Source: Molossus alvarezi (Eukaryota > Chordata > Mammalia > Chiroptera > Molossidae). Taken from it: DNA of 64,000 nucleotides. The stretch covers positions 57,187,001 to 57,251,000 of the forward strand of contig CM073887.1 of NCBI GenBank assembly GCA_037176705.1, in the 5' to 3' direction. Below are positions 33,055 through 44,217 of this stretch, piece by piece; the first letter of the stretch is position 1; each line of letters begins with the position of its first letter. Below the pieces are notes generated by a model. It was not told where the DNA came from and ran no database searches. It was given only the letters and a program-made list of their open reading frames with translations. The position numbers and the translations under genes are program-made.

Positions 33055-34153
33055 CTGGACAGAGTGACAGGGACAGATTAGAGTCACATGGTGGTCGATG
33101 ACATCCTCTCACACCTGCTCACTCTGACTATTGATTTGGGGAATAAAAGGACTGATAAAAGGACACACCCTGATTACCTGCCCAGATTTACCCAATTCTT
33201 CAAGACAAAGCTAATCACTGTGACAGAACTGCAACTCCAAGGATTGAGAGAAGGGACCCCCTGGGGGGGAAGGAGCCTCCTCTGAGCAGCCTCCAGCCAT
33301 GGGGGAAACGCCAAAGCAAAGCGGGCAGTGGGTGCCAGCGGACTGAGCAATAGAGGGAGGGTGTGGGTGAACCCCTAAAAATGAGGGGTATTGGGAAGTT
33401 ATTTCTGGAAGGAAGCCCTGTTGTGGGAGAAAGGATTCGAATGCTCCTCTACTGGCAGCTGCTCTCTCAGGAAATGTATCTGACCTGACTTGCACTTCCA
33501 AGGGATGCCTCTGGCCTCCGTGACCAGGTTGGATCAGTGGAAGCAGGAGCCTGTTAGGAGCTGTCCCTGGGTTGTTCAGAACTAATGGTGACTCTGGGCA
33601 GAGTGGTAGCAGCGGGGACAGGAGGAACAGTCAGAGGTAGGTTATAGTTTGGTGAAAAAGCTCACAGGACTTGGTGGTGGATGTGAAGTAAAGGCATAGG
33701 TCTCTCAGGGCCGGTGATGAGCAGAGGCAGGTAGGAGGCCCCTTCTCCTCAGGGCAGGGCACACCTTAAAGTGTCCCTCTCTGATATTCTCAGTCACCAG
33801 CCTGGACACTCCTCACCCAGCCCACAGGGTCTGCTCATTCTTATAGGTTTCCTGGCCATGTACGAGGTAGGTGTGAGGGTGGAAAGATCGGAGGAAGAAA
33901 GGTTGGACCAAGAAAGGCAAAGCCAGAGAACTAGCCCCTGCCACCTGCCACCTTCAAGGTTTGCCCTCCATGCAGAAATGCTAGGGCCTATTCAGTTCTT
34001 ACCAGGAGCTAAGTCTGGGCCTCCATCATATTCCTAGTTTCCAATAGTGGTCCCTAGATGCCTTTCTCCCCTCTGGCCTCCTCATTTACAGAAATCCTGA
34101 ACCCCAGGCCTTACTGGCTAAGGCCCCCACAGCAAACTACCTCCCAGGCTTAC
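33055..34153. other. Probable intron, no recognised feature
   Basis: Unique-looking sequence. The open frames 33211-33501 (minus) and 33771-34037 (plus) show no conserved features. Confidence 0.4.
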
Positions 34154-34270
34154 TGTGTATCCAGAAGGCCAAAATGACTCCCGGAGAGCTGGCCGGTCCT
34201 CTGGAGTTGAAAGTATCCCACTCTCTCCCGTCACAGGCCGGATCTGCATCCTCAGATCCAGCCTTGGCCC
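34154..34270 (-). CDS. Candidate first coding exon of KRAB zinc-finger gene
   Basis: The acceptor is CCTTTTTTTAG before 34270 and the donor ACA/GTAAGC after 34154. An ATG at 34249-34247 with A at -3 opens 32 codons ('MQIRPVTGESGILSTPED..') that end in phase 0, so splicing to the 75-nt exon at 28996 keeps the KRAB frame. With the later exons the coding length is 1,569 nt (522 residues plus stop). The join is inferred from splice sites and phase only. Confidence 0.55.
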
Positions 34271-35084
34271 CTAAAAAAAGGCATGGAGAATGCTGAGCAG
34301 GACAGAGGTAGCTGAGGCTATTTTCGGCCTCAGAGACCCTCAGTTTAGAAATAGTGAAGTCAAAAGTTGGGGCACATGGATCTGGCAGTTTCAGACCAGG
34401 TGACTCCTTTACTCCAGAGGGTGCCAGCCACCACCGAGGGTCTCCATGAGCAGATCATGATGAACCTGACCCCTTTCTGGTTCCGGGGGTTCCTGGCTAG
34501 AGGTTAGGCCACCTGCCCTTAGAGACACTATAGGATGTTTGACCTCAGAAAGGTTGGAAGCCCTTGGTTCTGAGTATTAACCATGGCCTGTGTTTTCTTA
34601 GAGTCTGTGTTTATCTACTTGGCATCCATCAATCATAGGGCCAAAGTACTAGCTAGTTGTTTAAATCTCCCCTGCCACCCAGAACCACCTCCTTAACCAC
34701 CTCTCATACAAGCTATACTCTCCCATCCTAAATCACCCAGACCAGATACCAGACAATGAGGGACAGCTCCTGTGCCCAAGGTCCCCCAGAATTATTCAAA
34801 CTCACCAATCGTGTTTATCCTGCCCTGTGGAAACCCTAGTAAAGGCTCTGACCTAAACTATTCCCTCATTCCTTTCTGCCTCCTGACTGACCCTGATGCT
34901 TTCCCTGTGCACCCCTATGTTGCATGGCAAGCCCTCTCCTCTTAGGAAATGTAAGTCAAAACAATATTTCTGTGGCATTGGCCACTCCATATCATCACTT
35001 GGTTACCTCCATAAAGTAAATCCCCACAGGTATATTCTGAGACAAACATTTTCACAGAAGTTTTGACACAGATCACTCTTCTTT
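34271..35084. other. No recognised feature
   Basis: Unique-looking sequence. About 34945-35060 weakly resembles an old L1 scrap. No gene is supported. Confidence 0.35.
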
Positions 35085-35292
35085 CTTTTTTTCTCTATTG
35101 ATTTTAGAGCGAGAGGATGGGAGAGGGAGAGAGATAGAAACATCGATGAAGAGAACATCAATTGGCTGCCTCCTGCATGCTCCCCACTGGGGATCAAGCC
35201 CACAACCTGGGCATGTGTCCTGACTGGGAATCGAACCGGCAACCTCTTGGTACCTGGGTCAATGCTCAGCCACTGAGACACACCAGCCAGAT
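35085..35292 (-). mobile_element. Ves-type SINE (minus), older subtype
   Basis: The reverse complement has CTGGCTGGTGTGTCTCAGTG, the GGTTCGATTCCCAGTCAGGA B-box region and a short GAGAGA tract, with TTTTAGAG in place of the usual tail. Confidence 0.85.
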
Positions 35293-35335
35293 AATCACTC
35301 TTCTTAAAAAAAAAAAGATTTTTAGAAGTTTAGCT

Positions 35336-35410
35336 TATTTGTTCAACACATACTCAATGGGCACGGCTAGTGTAGACACTAGGAATTCAGCCAAGAACAA
35401 AAGAGGCCAG
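35336..35410 (-). mobile_element. L2 3' end fragment (minus)
   Basis: TTGTTCAACACATACTCAAT and GACACTAGGAATTCAGCCAA resemble the reversed L2 tail. Confidence 0.5.
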
Positions 35411-36699
35411 CCTTCAGGAGCCGGGGTTGTGGAGAGGCAGCGAAGGAAGACTGAGCCTGGAGATACCCTTTCTCAGTTTCCTTTGGGTCCTGCTGAGAGC
35501 AATTCCCAGCTCTCTACGTGCCTGCCCCTCCACTGTCCTAGCTTACCATGACAGGGAGATCAAAGGGCCTCAGTATGTCCCTGGCCACCAGCATTTACTC
35601 CCACATAAGAGGGAGGCCTCAGTGACTGGGACTAGGCTCAGTGACACAGGAATGGCCTGGAAAGGCTAGCCGAAGAGTCAGCACCATCAACCAAGTGGGG
35701 GGTTGTGTGATCTCAGGTAGCATATCCTGGCGGCTGACATGGTAGCCTCGGGATTAGGCCTGGATTCGACACCCAGCTCCAAATCCAGCTCGACAATTTG
35801 TGGGCTATGTGCCTTCAGGGATGAATGGCTAAATTTCTCTACACACATGCTTGAAAGTGGATCTCCTCTGCCCACTCAGAACATTCTGTGACCTCCTGTT
35901 TCCTGGGGTTCAGATGCAGCAGGAGAAACCCCTCTTCTCCCACACTCAGTGCTCACTACTGAGCCAGAGTGGAGTTCTGTGGAAGGTGCTGAAGCCCCAT
36001 GCTGAAAGCAAAGAGCCACAGAAACCAGAGAGGACCTGTCCATCATGGCATCCTCCCTCCCTTCCATGGTCCATCTGTTGATCAACACATGGGGACAGTA
36101 GGGGCCTAGAGATGTCTTCACCACACTGATCTGTTCATTCCTTCATTCAACAAACATCAATTAAGGGCTCTTTGACACAAAGAATGATCTGTAACGGGGT
36201 TAGTGCACCAATCATGTCAGATGAGGCCCCTGCAATCCAGCAGCTCCAATAACACATTTGCAGATCTCGAGTTCTCAAAAATCGCACACACTTTTCCAAG
36301 AAGCTACTGGAAGACATCCTCTACCTAAACAAGAATGTAAGCCAAGGACATCGAGGACCTGGAGAAAAGGGTCTGTTGCAGGCTGTGCAGGGTGAGGCTC
36401 TCTGTGCTCAGGGCAAAGCAACAGGCAGAGGTCTCTACAACCCAGGCCACACCATCTCATCAGCTGGGCCAGCAACTATGATGTCCAGAGGCCAACACCA
36501 TCCATAACAAAGAGTAAGGTGTGCATATTGAGGGAACTCAGAGATCTCAATGACTCTGAAACAAGCAGGCCCAGCCCAGGGTTGAGGCTGGGCTCTGTGT
36601 ATCCCTCTACCCAAACCCTAACCCTCAAAATACCCAAGAATGGGAACCCAAATTTTGGAAGCTCCCACAGTTTGGGAAAGCGGAACTCAGAGCAAAAGT
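35411..36699. other. Mostly unique sequence
   Basis: A short L2-type tail (minus) is visible at about 36125-36175 (TTCCTTCATTCAACAAACAT). No gene is recognised; the far end may contain very decayed finger sequence of the neighbouring pseudogene. Confidence 0.4.
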
Positions 36700-37216
36700 G
36701 GGGATGGAGCGGCTCCATATGTATCTTCTCATGCACTGTAATGTACAACCTAGTTCTGAAGGTTCTTTCCTGCTTTGAAAAGGGCTTCTTTGCGGTCTGG
36801 GGTCTTGACTTGTTTCCTAAGCAGGGAGGGATCCCTGACAACTTTCCCACGTTCTACATAATTAGTGTGGCCCTCTCTCCTATGGGTTCTCTTGTTCATG
36901 TCGTTATGGTTCCTCCAAAAGCCTTTCCCACCACAGTTAAATCATCAGATACCTTCTCTCCAGGCCAAGTTTGCTCCTGACAAGGGGTGAATGATGACAA
37001 AAAGCTCACTGGCATCCATGCCACACCCAGGGACACTGCAATCAGAGGCCCATTTTCAGCATTTTTAAGAAGTACACCTTGTTTACTAAGGTCAAGTTCT
37101 TCGAGGACACTGAGGGCTCCACCACCAGGCTTTCCCACATTAGTAACTTTCCTAACAGGCAGCACTTTCTCAATGTCTGACTCATACTGATGGAAATGTT
37201 TACTTGAGGGAACCGT
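36700..37216 (-). pseudogene. KRAB zinc-finger paralogue, decayed finger exon
   Basis: The minus strand has an acceptor (TTTCTTCCTAG before 37216) followed by about 95 open codons. It then shows finger relics that shift frame: 'CGGKGFWRNHNDMNKRTH', 'ERGKVVRDPSLLRKQVKT' and 'RLYITVHEKIHM'. Most zinc ligands are gone and stops or frameshifts separate the pieces. The position after the 83-nt exon and KRAB B relic mirrors the intact gene downstream. Confidence 0.75.
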
Positions 37217-37453
37217 CTAGGAAGAAAGAGTCTTGACCAACAGGTGAAGTTTATCTAAATTAATGAGTCACAGACTGTGGGAATAGTCACAATCCCAGTT
37301 ATAGTCACAGTGCCCCCTTAGACACTGAGGGTGATGCTCTTGAGGAAATGCCCTGGATCAAATGTCTCCCAGGCCCTGGGGTGCATTTCCAACTCATGTA
37401 TTCCTCAACTTCTCCAATGAGAGGAAATAGAAGATTACCCCCATGAATCTTAC

Positions 37454-37536
37454 CATTTGCAAATCATGGGATGAATTTTCCTTCAAAATATCCTGCATAG
37501 GAGTAGACTCTTTGGGTTTAGGTTGAGCTTCCCAGT
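37454..37536 (-). pseudogene. KRAB zinc-finger paralogue, linker exon
   Basis: An 83-nt exon has acceptor AATTCATGTTAG and donor ATG/GTAAGA. It reads 'DWEAQPKPKESTPMQDILKE' after one carried base, typical of the segment following KRAB B in this family. It ends in phase 0, like its 77-nt counterpart at 27032. Confidence 0.75.
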
Positions 37537-37869
37537 CTAACATGAATTGGAGCAAAAAACAAAACAAAAAAATGTTTTCAGAAAGAAATGGTATGAAATT
37601 GACACAGAAAAAAATAATTTTTTTAAAAAATACTGACCCTAAACTTGGGGAGGTACTGAAAGAGAAAAAGGCATTGGTGAGCAAAGTGAGTAGAGTTGTG
37701 TATATAATTTGGAAGTGACAGGAATGAGAGGGAAATGAGAAGCTATTTTTCCAAGCAAAAGATTCCATGGGGAGTGAGACTGATGTTGCCACAAAGAGAG
37801 TGTTATAAGAGTGTTATAAGAGAAATAAGTAAGAAACAGACAAAGAACATACACAGAACTGTTCAACTT

Positions 37870-38555
37870 AAAAAGGAACCGGATAATCTGGCATGGGTAA
37901 GATTGTAGATAAATCAGAACACTCATCCACTGCTGGTGGGAACATAAAATGGTGCACCTGTTTTTAGAAAGCAGTTTGGTAGTTCCTCAAAAAGTTAAAT
38001 ACAGGGTTACCCTATGACCCAGCAATTCTACTCCTAAATATATACTCTAGAAAACTGAAAACATGTCCACATAAAATCTTGTACATGAATGTTCACAAGA
38101 GCATTATTCACATCGCCAAAAAAATAGAAACAACCCAAATGTCCATCAACATATGAATGGGCAAACAAAATGTGGTCCATCCATACAATGGAATATTACT
38201 GAGCCTTACAAAGAATGAAACACTAATACATGCTACACCATGAATGAATCTCAAAATCATTATACTGCGTAAAAAATGACAGATACCAAAGATCATATGT
38301 TATATGATTTCATTTATATAAAATGTCTAGAACAGGAAAATCCATAGACAGAAAGGAGATCAGTGGTTGACACAGGCTGGAGGGAGTGGGGGAATGACTG
38401 ATAACAGGCATAGAATTTCATTTTGAGGTGATAGTTGCACTACTGGAGTTCAGTAGTGGTGATGGTTGCACTATGTTGTAAGTATACTAAAAAACACTGA
38501 ACTGCACAGTTTAAAAGGTTGAATTTTGTGGTTTGTAAATATCTCAATTTTTTCC
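37870..38555 (+). mobile_element. Old L1 (L1M-type) 3' end
   Basis: CACTGCTGGTGGGAACATAA, ATGACCCAGCAATTCTACTC, CATACAATGGAATATTACTG and GTGATGGTTGCACTATGTTG are standard old-L1 ORF2/3'UTR text. It lies in an intron of the paralogue. Confidence 0.85.
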
Positions 38556-38756
38556 AAAAATTAAATTTGGAACATATTTTTTTCTGAGACCAAAGAGCTA
38601 GAATGTGAAAAAGAAGAAATGCTAAAACAACTCACTTGAGAAACTTCACACCAAATAGCCCTCTTTCCCCTTAAAATTCTCTAAGACTGATACTTTCCAG
38701 CACACCACCCCCACAATGGGGTGGGTCACAAGATCTCTGCATCCCGTGGTACTCAC

Positions 38757-38852
38757 CCACACCCACTGCACGGAGAATGCCTCATTCTGGTGCCCTCAGC
38801 TCTTCTCTTGTCCCCACCTGGGAGGAAAGCCTGGGTTTGCATGGTGGTGTCC
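38757..38852 (-). pseudogene. KRAB zinc-finger paralogue, KRAB B relic
   Basis: It is exactly 96 nt between acceptor CTCCATGAGCAG and donor GTGAGT, and the flank (GTCTTTCTCCATGAG) aligns with that of the intact KRAB B exon (GTCTTTCCCTATGAA). The frame gives 'GTPPCKPRLSSQVGTREEL' and then a TGA, so the B box is dead. I found no matching KRAB A exon. Confidence 0.75.
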
Positions 38853-39688
38853 CTGCTCATGGAGAAAGACACACATGCAAGGGACAGCTTGCAGAGGAAA
38901 ACAAATGCTTCCCCACCAGCCACCCAGCTTCCACATCAACTTCAGCTCAAGATGCTGAACAAGTACAATGGTAGCAAAGTGATCACACCCTATTTATAAT
39001 GAACTCAGTGAAGCTCTTTAACAAGGGCCCAAACCACAAACCCTCCTCTCTGCCCCATAGGGCTGAGGTTCTCTAAGCCCTGAAGTCCAAGGCCAAAGTC
39101 AGTGAGACCCACACAAGTCCTGACTGTGGAAAAACATTGAGTCAATGCAACAGATGGAGCTCTGTTATCCTTTGGAAATCAGTGAACAGTAAATACCCTA
39201 AAGCCCACACCAAATCTTTGTGGTCACCAGCGCCAGGGTTTAAGGTCTCAGGAGGCATCCTCCTTGCGATTAAGGAGAGACCAAGTATAAAGGGTGAGCG
39301 TAGAAGCAGAGCACCAAACAGGGGTTTGACTCAGGTAATTCCAGTTTTGTGGGCCACCACTGGGGTGATCAAGCAAAAAACCCAAAAAGCAATATATTTG
39401 GCCCCACACCACCTTTCAGACTATGGTACCTGACCATTTCTAACTACTGTCTCTCATCTAATAAAAGGATCATTTCTTATTTTATATTCCCTCAAAATAC
39501 CTCTAACAATCTCTATTTTACCTCCACTGTCCTTATCCAGTTGTGATTTTTATATTTATTTGTTTGGATAATTTTGCCTCTCTTTCCAATCATGACATAA
39601 ACTAAGTATAGGCCTATGTCCACTTTTTCAGGACCCCAAATCCCACCACCAGCACAGCGCTTGATGCATACTAAGTACTTTATATACT
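38853..39688. other. No firm feature
   Basis: The expected KRAB A exon of the paralogue is not visible. A plus-strand text around 39120-39160 ('CGKTLSQCN') looks finger-like but is isolated. Confidence 0.35.
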
Positions 39689-40160
39689 CAGGGTTGGCAA
39701 ACTTTTCTGTAAAAGGCCAGATGGTAAATACCTTAGGATTTATGGGCCATATGGTCTCTATAGCAACCATTTAACTGTGGTTGCAGCACAAAAACAGCCA
39801 TAAAAAACACATTTTTAAAAAAATGTGTTCCGCCCTGGCCGGTTTGGCTCAACGGTTAGAGCGTCGGCCTGCGGTCCGGAGAGACCCGGGTTCGGTTCCC
39901 GCTAAGGGCACGTACCTCGGTTGCAGTTTGTCCCCGGCCCTAGTTGGTCGTGCGGGTGGTAACCACTCGATGTGTCCCTTCACGTCGATGTTTCTCTCTC
40001 TCTCTCCCTTTCTCTCTCTCCCTCCCACTCTATCTGTACAAAAAATGGAAAAATATCCTCGGGTGAGGATTAAAAAAAAAAAAAAGTGTTCCAATAAAAC
40101 TATTTCTAGAAACAGCACTGGGTCAGATTTGGCCCACAGGCCAAAGTTTGCTAACACCTG
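39689..40160. mobile_element. Non-autonomous hAT element, split by a SINE
   Basis: The ends CAGGGTTGGCAAACTTTTCT and AAAGTTTGCTAACACCTG are inverted repeats. The 8-bp sequence CTTTATAT occurs at 39678-39685 and directly after the element at 40161-40168, as expected for hAT (three bases lie between the left copy and the CAGGG). Internal text (AAAGGCCAGATGGTAAATAC, GGTCAGATTTGGCCCACAGG) is typical of an old Charlie-group MITE. Confidence 0.8.
39832..40082 (+). mobile_element. Ves-type SINE within the hAT element
   Basis: A well-preserved copy with head, GGTTCGGTTCCCGCTAAGGG, CT tract and A-run. Flanks AATGTGTTCC and AAAGTGTTCC form the likely duplication. Confidence 0.93.
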
Positions 40161-40249
40161 CTTTATATTATGTGGTAGAGAGAATAAATCAATCACCAAA
40201 ACTCTCTCAAGTCTACCTCTCACACATGTCTCAAACACTGCATCTTTTC

Positions 40250-40880
40250 CAATTACATACACAAGCATCATTAAGACCCAGCTACCATCAGCTAAGAACT
40301 GAACGTATCCAAGTTCCTATATACAGACTCTGCCCATTTCAATCTCCATGCTCAATCCAGCAGCTATTTTGTCTAAATCACAAACAAAATCATGTCCCTC
40401 TCCTACTTAAAACTCTGATTCAGGGGTTTCCCAATGGCCTTAGAACAAGAACCAAAGCTTACAATGACCTTCAGGAGCCATGTCTTCCTCTCCAAGCTGA
40501 CTCATCCATTCCACATTTTGTTTTCTCTACTTTGGCTTTCCCATTCTTTCCTAGGAACCTACTAGGCTTTGTACTGACTGAGGGAATGTGTACTTGGAAA
40601 TGTTTTCTCAAATCCCCTCCCTATTCCTACTCTACAGCCTGATCCCTTATCTAGCTACATACAATTCATCTTTTAGGTTGAAACATTTGTCCCTTTTAAG
40701 ACATTTTTCCTGACCTCCCCAAATTTTCCTGTTCCAGGTTTCCATATCACCCTTGCCATGATTAATTTAAAATCTGTCTTCCCAGCTAGTATAAAACCTC
40801 CACAGAGACAAGCACTGTATCTATTTTGGTGGCATTGTTTCCCCCTGTTCAGCGCCCAGTCCATTCAGGGCACTCCCAAC
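40250..40880 (+). mobile_element. L2 LINE 3' region
   Basis: GGGGTTTCCCAATGGCCTTA, ACAATGACCTTCAGGAGCCA, CCTCCACAGAGACAAGCACT and GTATCTATTTTGGTGGCATT follow the L2 3' order. There is no open frame of note. Confidence 0.65.
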
Positions 40881-41206
40881 ACAAGGTGCCAAACTATCAA
40901 CACTCCCCAAGAACATAGCAAGCCTAAAGCAGCACATGTCTGCAAGCACACAAAACAATATACCACCACAAAAGTCAATATAAAAATGACTTTAAATGCC
41001 TGTTCACATAACACAATCCACAAGAGATTGCAGATGTCTTTAAAGAACGTTAATTCTAAAAAGGCAAGATGAGACATGTATTCTCTTTTAAAACAAACAT
41101 CTCACTCGTAAAATTGAAATCTAATGTTTAATTTTCCTCCAGAATTAACCTTTCCCCCATTTCTCAGTAGAATGAGCTTTAACCCTATTATTTAAAATTC
41201 AATTTT
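40881..41206. other. No recognised feature
   Basis: AT-rich unique sequence; the frame 40758-41072 has no family features. Confidence 0.4.
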
Positions 41207-41982
41207 AAAAAAGACATCCCCTTTTCTCCACACCCTCGCCAACACTTGTTGTTTGATGATTTGTTGATGGCGGCCATTCTGACAGGCGTGAGGTGATACC
41301 TCATTGTTGTTTTGATTTGCATCTCTCTGATGATTAGTGATGATGAACATTTCTAGTACACTGTTGGTGGGAATGCAGACTGGTGCAGCCACTATGGAAA
41401 ACAATATGGTGTCACCTCAAAAAATTAAAAATTGAACTCCCATTTGACCCAGTGATCCCACTTCTAGGAATATACCCTAAGAAGCCTGAAACACCAATCA
41501 GAAAGAATATATGTACCCCCATCTTTGTAGCAGCACTATTTACAATCGCTAAGATCTGGAAACAGCCCAAGTGCCCATCAGTAGACGAATGGATTAAAAA
41601 GCTGTGGTACATATACACAATGGAGTACTACGCAGCGGTAAGAAAGAAAGATCTCTTATCCTTTGAGACTACATGGAGGGACCTGGAAAGTATCATCCTG
41701 AGTGAAACAAGCCAAGCAGAGAAAGACAAATTTCATATGATCTCACTGATTTCTGGAATATAATGAACATAACAGTTTGAAGACAATCCCATAAGGAGTG
41801 GGGAGCTGAGAGAGGGATGAACAACAGAATTTGAATGCATGTAGGCATGAACAGTGGACATGGACAACAATCAGGGGAAGGGGCGGGGAGGGAAGGGGGA
41901 GGGGGGAATCAGTGGGGGAAAAAGGAGAATCATTTGTAACAAAAATTAATCAATAAAATAAAAAAAATAAAAAAGACATCCC
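41207..41982 (+). mobile_element. Twin-primed (5'-inverted) L1 with exact target duplications
   Basis: 41221 to about 41354 is L1 ORF2 in reverse orientation and about 41355-41968 is the adjoining ORF2 C-terminus, 3'UTR and tail in forward orientation (126-codon frame 41383-41763, ending in the normal stop). The perfect 14-bp duplication AAAAAAGACATCCC lies at 41207-41220 and 41969-41982, preceded by TTTT, an L1-endonuclease-type site. The inverted and forward parts meet at nearly consecutive L1 positions, as in twin priming. Confidence 0.93.
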
Positions 41983-42589
41983 AGTTACAGCCAACTCAAC
42001 TTCAATTCCCACTACTACAAAAGCTATGTCATGTTTTTCCTTAAGTCCCAAGTGAAGAGAATAGCTTACTTTTCCTCGATAAGACCTGTGACATGACTGA
42101 AAAGTAGCTTTTAAGGCACCCTCACTTTGCAGTGGAGAAGAAAAAAAATGGATACGTATTCACAAAGTTATAAATTAAAAGCCTTTTTAGAAGAAAGACA
42201 GAAAGAAAAGAAGAGAAATGAAAGGAAAAGGAAAATGCAACAAAAGCTTAGGTCCTAAGTTTAGGAACTGCAAATTGTCACCAAAAATAAATAAACAAAA
42301 TCTCACCATCTAATTCATCCCTTGACAGAGGATGCAATCTATTTTTAAAACTACTTAACAAGTCATTCAAACCATTTTGTATAGGCAGACTTAGGCCTAA
42401 CTTTCTTGCACAGCTAGATATTATGAAATGTCACATTAAATAAAATGGGAATTGCTTATGTACAGTTATCTTGCATAAGGGCAATAGGGCAGGGCCCCAC
42501 AAATCTGGGAGGATGGGTGAAGGCTGGGGCTGGCCGGTGGAACCACTCTTGAGATGCAGGACAATGTACTTTGTGATTTCCCTTTCGAC
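41983..42589. other. No recognised feature
   Basis: AT-rich sequence leading into the CpG-rich promoter; a purine-rich patch lies at 42190-42240. Confidence 0.4.
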
Positions 42590-43000
42590 AGATTAATGGT
42601 CCCCTTTGCCCGGAAGAGGGTTACCTGAGGGCGAGGTACCGGGCCGGAGGAGCTGGGGGAGCAGCTGCGAGGCAGAGCTGTGCTCGCCCCATCCTGGCCC
42701 CAGGGCGAGGAGGCAACTCGGTCAGGGAAGCTGTCCCAGGCCCTGCGGCCCCTCCGCGCTCTCCCGCCCTCCCGAGGGGCCAAGGGGCCGGACCGCACCT
42801 GCTAAAGACACTCCCACCGCAGCACGCCGCGGGGACCCAGCACCGCTGCCAAACTTCGCCGCCCCTCCGCCGCCGCTGCCGCCCCAGCGCACTTCCGCTT
42901 CCGGTCTGGGGCCTCAGGAGCGGAAGTAGTCGGGACCTTGGTTCTCAGAGCCAGAGAAGCTTCAGACAGTGGCTGGAAGTTTGACTCCTTATACGTCCAA
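42590..43000 (-). promoter_or_regulatory. CpG-rich promoter with ETS-type sites
   Basis: A CpG-dense stretch (about 42640-42910) contains CACTTCCGCTTCCGG (42891-42905) and GCGGAAGTAG (42919-42928), ETS/GABP-type motifs in opposite orientations. It has no TATA box, as in housekeeping and zinc-finger promoters. A minus-strand splice donor, CAG/GTAACC, at 42625 suits a first non-coding exon for the minus-strand zinc-finger locus. Which of the two zinc-finger units it served is not shown. Confidence 0.65.
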
Positions 43001-43311
43001 CCTCCCAGGAGAGGAGAAATTCCAGTTTAATTCCCTGAGGGGGGTGAGATTAGGCTCTGGGGTTGGGTCCGAGGGATCTGGAGAGTGGGGTTAGGGGGCG
43101 GGGTCCAGGCCCAATGGACAGGGCTGGGGGCGAGCCTTACGTCCAGTGGGCGGTGATTAGAGCGGGTCCTGTGCTTGGTGGGCGGGACCTCGCTTGCAAG
43201 GTGAGGCTCAGTGTTTCGCTTTCCCTTTCTCTGGCCTTCCTCCTTTGGTTTAATCCCCTACAAAAATATATCATAGGTAAAATTTATTTTTCAGCCTTAA
43301 TAATTTCTTTT
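43001..43311. other. Flank of the CpG-rich promoter
   Basis: GC-rich to 43200 with a plus-strand donor-like CAAG/GTGAGG at about 43200, so divergent transcription is possible. No coding evidence. Confidence 0.4.
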
Positions 43312-43323
43312 AAAAATAGGATC

Positions 43324-43614
43324 AACGACCTGGCCGGTTTGGCTCAGTGCTTAGAGCGATGGCCTGCAAACTGAAAGGTCTCCGGTTTGATTCCTGATCA
43401 AGGGCATGTACCTGGGTTGCAGGTTTAATCCCTGGCCCGACCACATGTGGGAGGCAACCAATTGATGTGTCTCTCTCACACAGATATTTCTCTCTCTCTT
43501 TCTCAATCTCTCTCTCTCTGTCTCTCTCCCCCTCCCTCCTTCTACTCTAAGAATCAATGTGAAAATATCTTTGGGTGAGGATTAACAAAAAATAAAAATA
43601 AATAGTAATAAAAT
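43324..43614 (+). mobile_element. Ves-type SINE
   Basis: Full head-to-tail copy. The duplication AAAAATAGGATC lies at 43312-43323 and 43615-43626. Confidence 0.93.
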
Positions 43615-43681
43615 AAAAATAGGATCGAATATAGTCATGCACTGCATAAGGACATTTCAGTCAACAAACCACCTCATATAC

Positions 43682-44186
43682 TGTGCTGACATGTTTATAA
43701 CCTCATAATTGATGATTGGTAAATGATTGTGCTAACTTGTTTATAGCTCCATAATTGGTGATTGGGAAAGTCACTGTGTGTCCTCTAGCTGAACCTATTT
43801 AGTAAAGAATGTAATCAACAGAATAGAGATCAAAATAACCCCGGTAAATTGAATACTCCCTGGACCAAGGAATGTCTAAGATATGACCAAGAAACATCAG
43901 GAAATATTTAAGATGTGACCAAGAAAGGTCAGGTTCCCAAATTAGCCAGGTTAGCCAACTGCCTAACTGCATATTTTCACTTTCGTATGTGCTTGCTTGC
44001 TGTGCTCCATTGCATACCGGAATGTGATTTTAAGCTTGAAAAGGTGTGTGTGTAAGGAGGTCGGGGTTGATTCTGAAGTCTCTATCACAGGGGTGTTCGG
44101 GATCAGACGCTGGTCGGTTAATAAACGGCTCTTATTTGGACTTCAGTTTTCTAGTGGTCTTTATTTGACTCTGTCGCACCACAACA
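43682..44186 (+). mobile_element. Solo LTR of an endogenous retrovirus (class I-like)
   Basis: It starts TGTGCTGACATG and ends CACCACAACA, and is flanked by the 4-bp duplication ATAC at 43678-43681 and 44187-44190. AATAAA (44120-44125) lies about 60 bases before the end, as in an R region. The U3 start has a tandem duplication (TGTGCTGACATGTTTATA and TGTGCTAACTTGTTTATA, about 53 bases apart). There are no viral genes; it is a recombination remnant. Confidence 0.85.
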
Positions 44187-44217
44187 ATACCATTGTGGTT
44201 CCTTAAGATTCTAATAG

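Noticed and set aside
39120..39260. Plus-strand finger-like text 'CGKTLSQCN'
   Set aside because: A single short match without paired His residues or neighbouring fingers; too weak to call a zinc-finger remnant.
42466..42929. Alanine/proline-rich frames across the CpG-rich region (42466-42798 minus, 42606-42929 plus)
   Set aside because: Open only because of high GC content; the region looks like a promoter and first non-coding exon.
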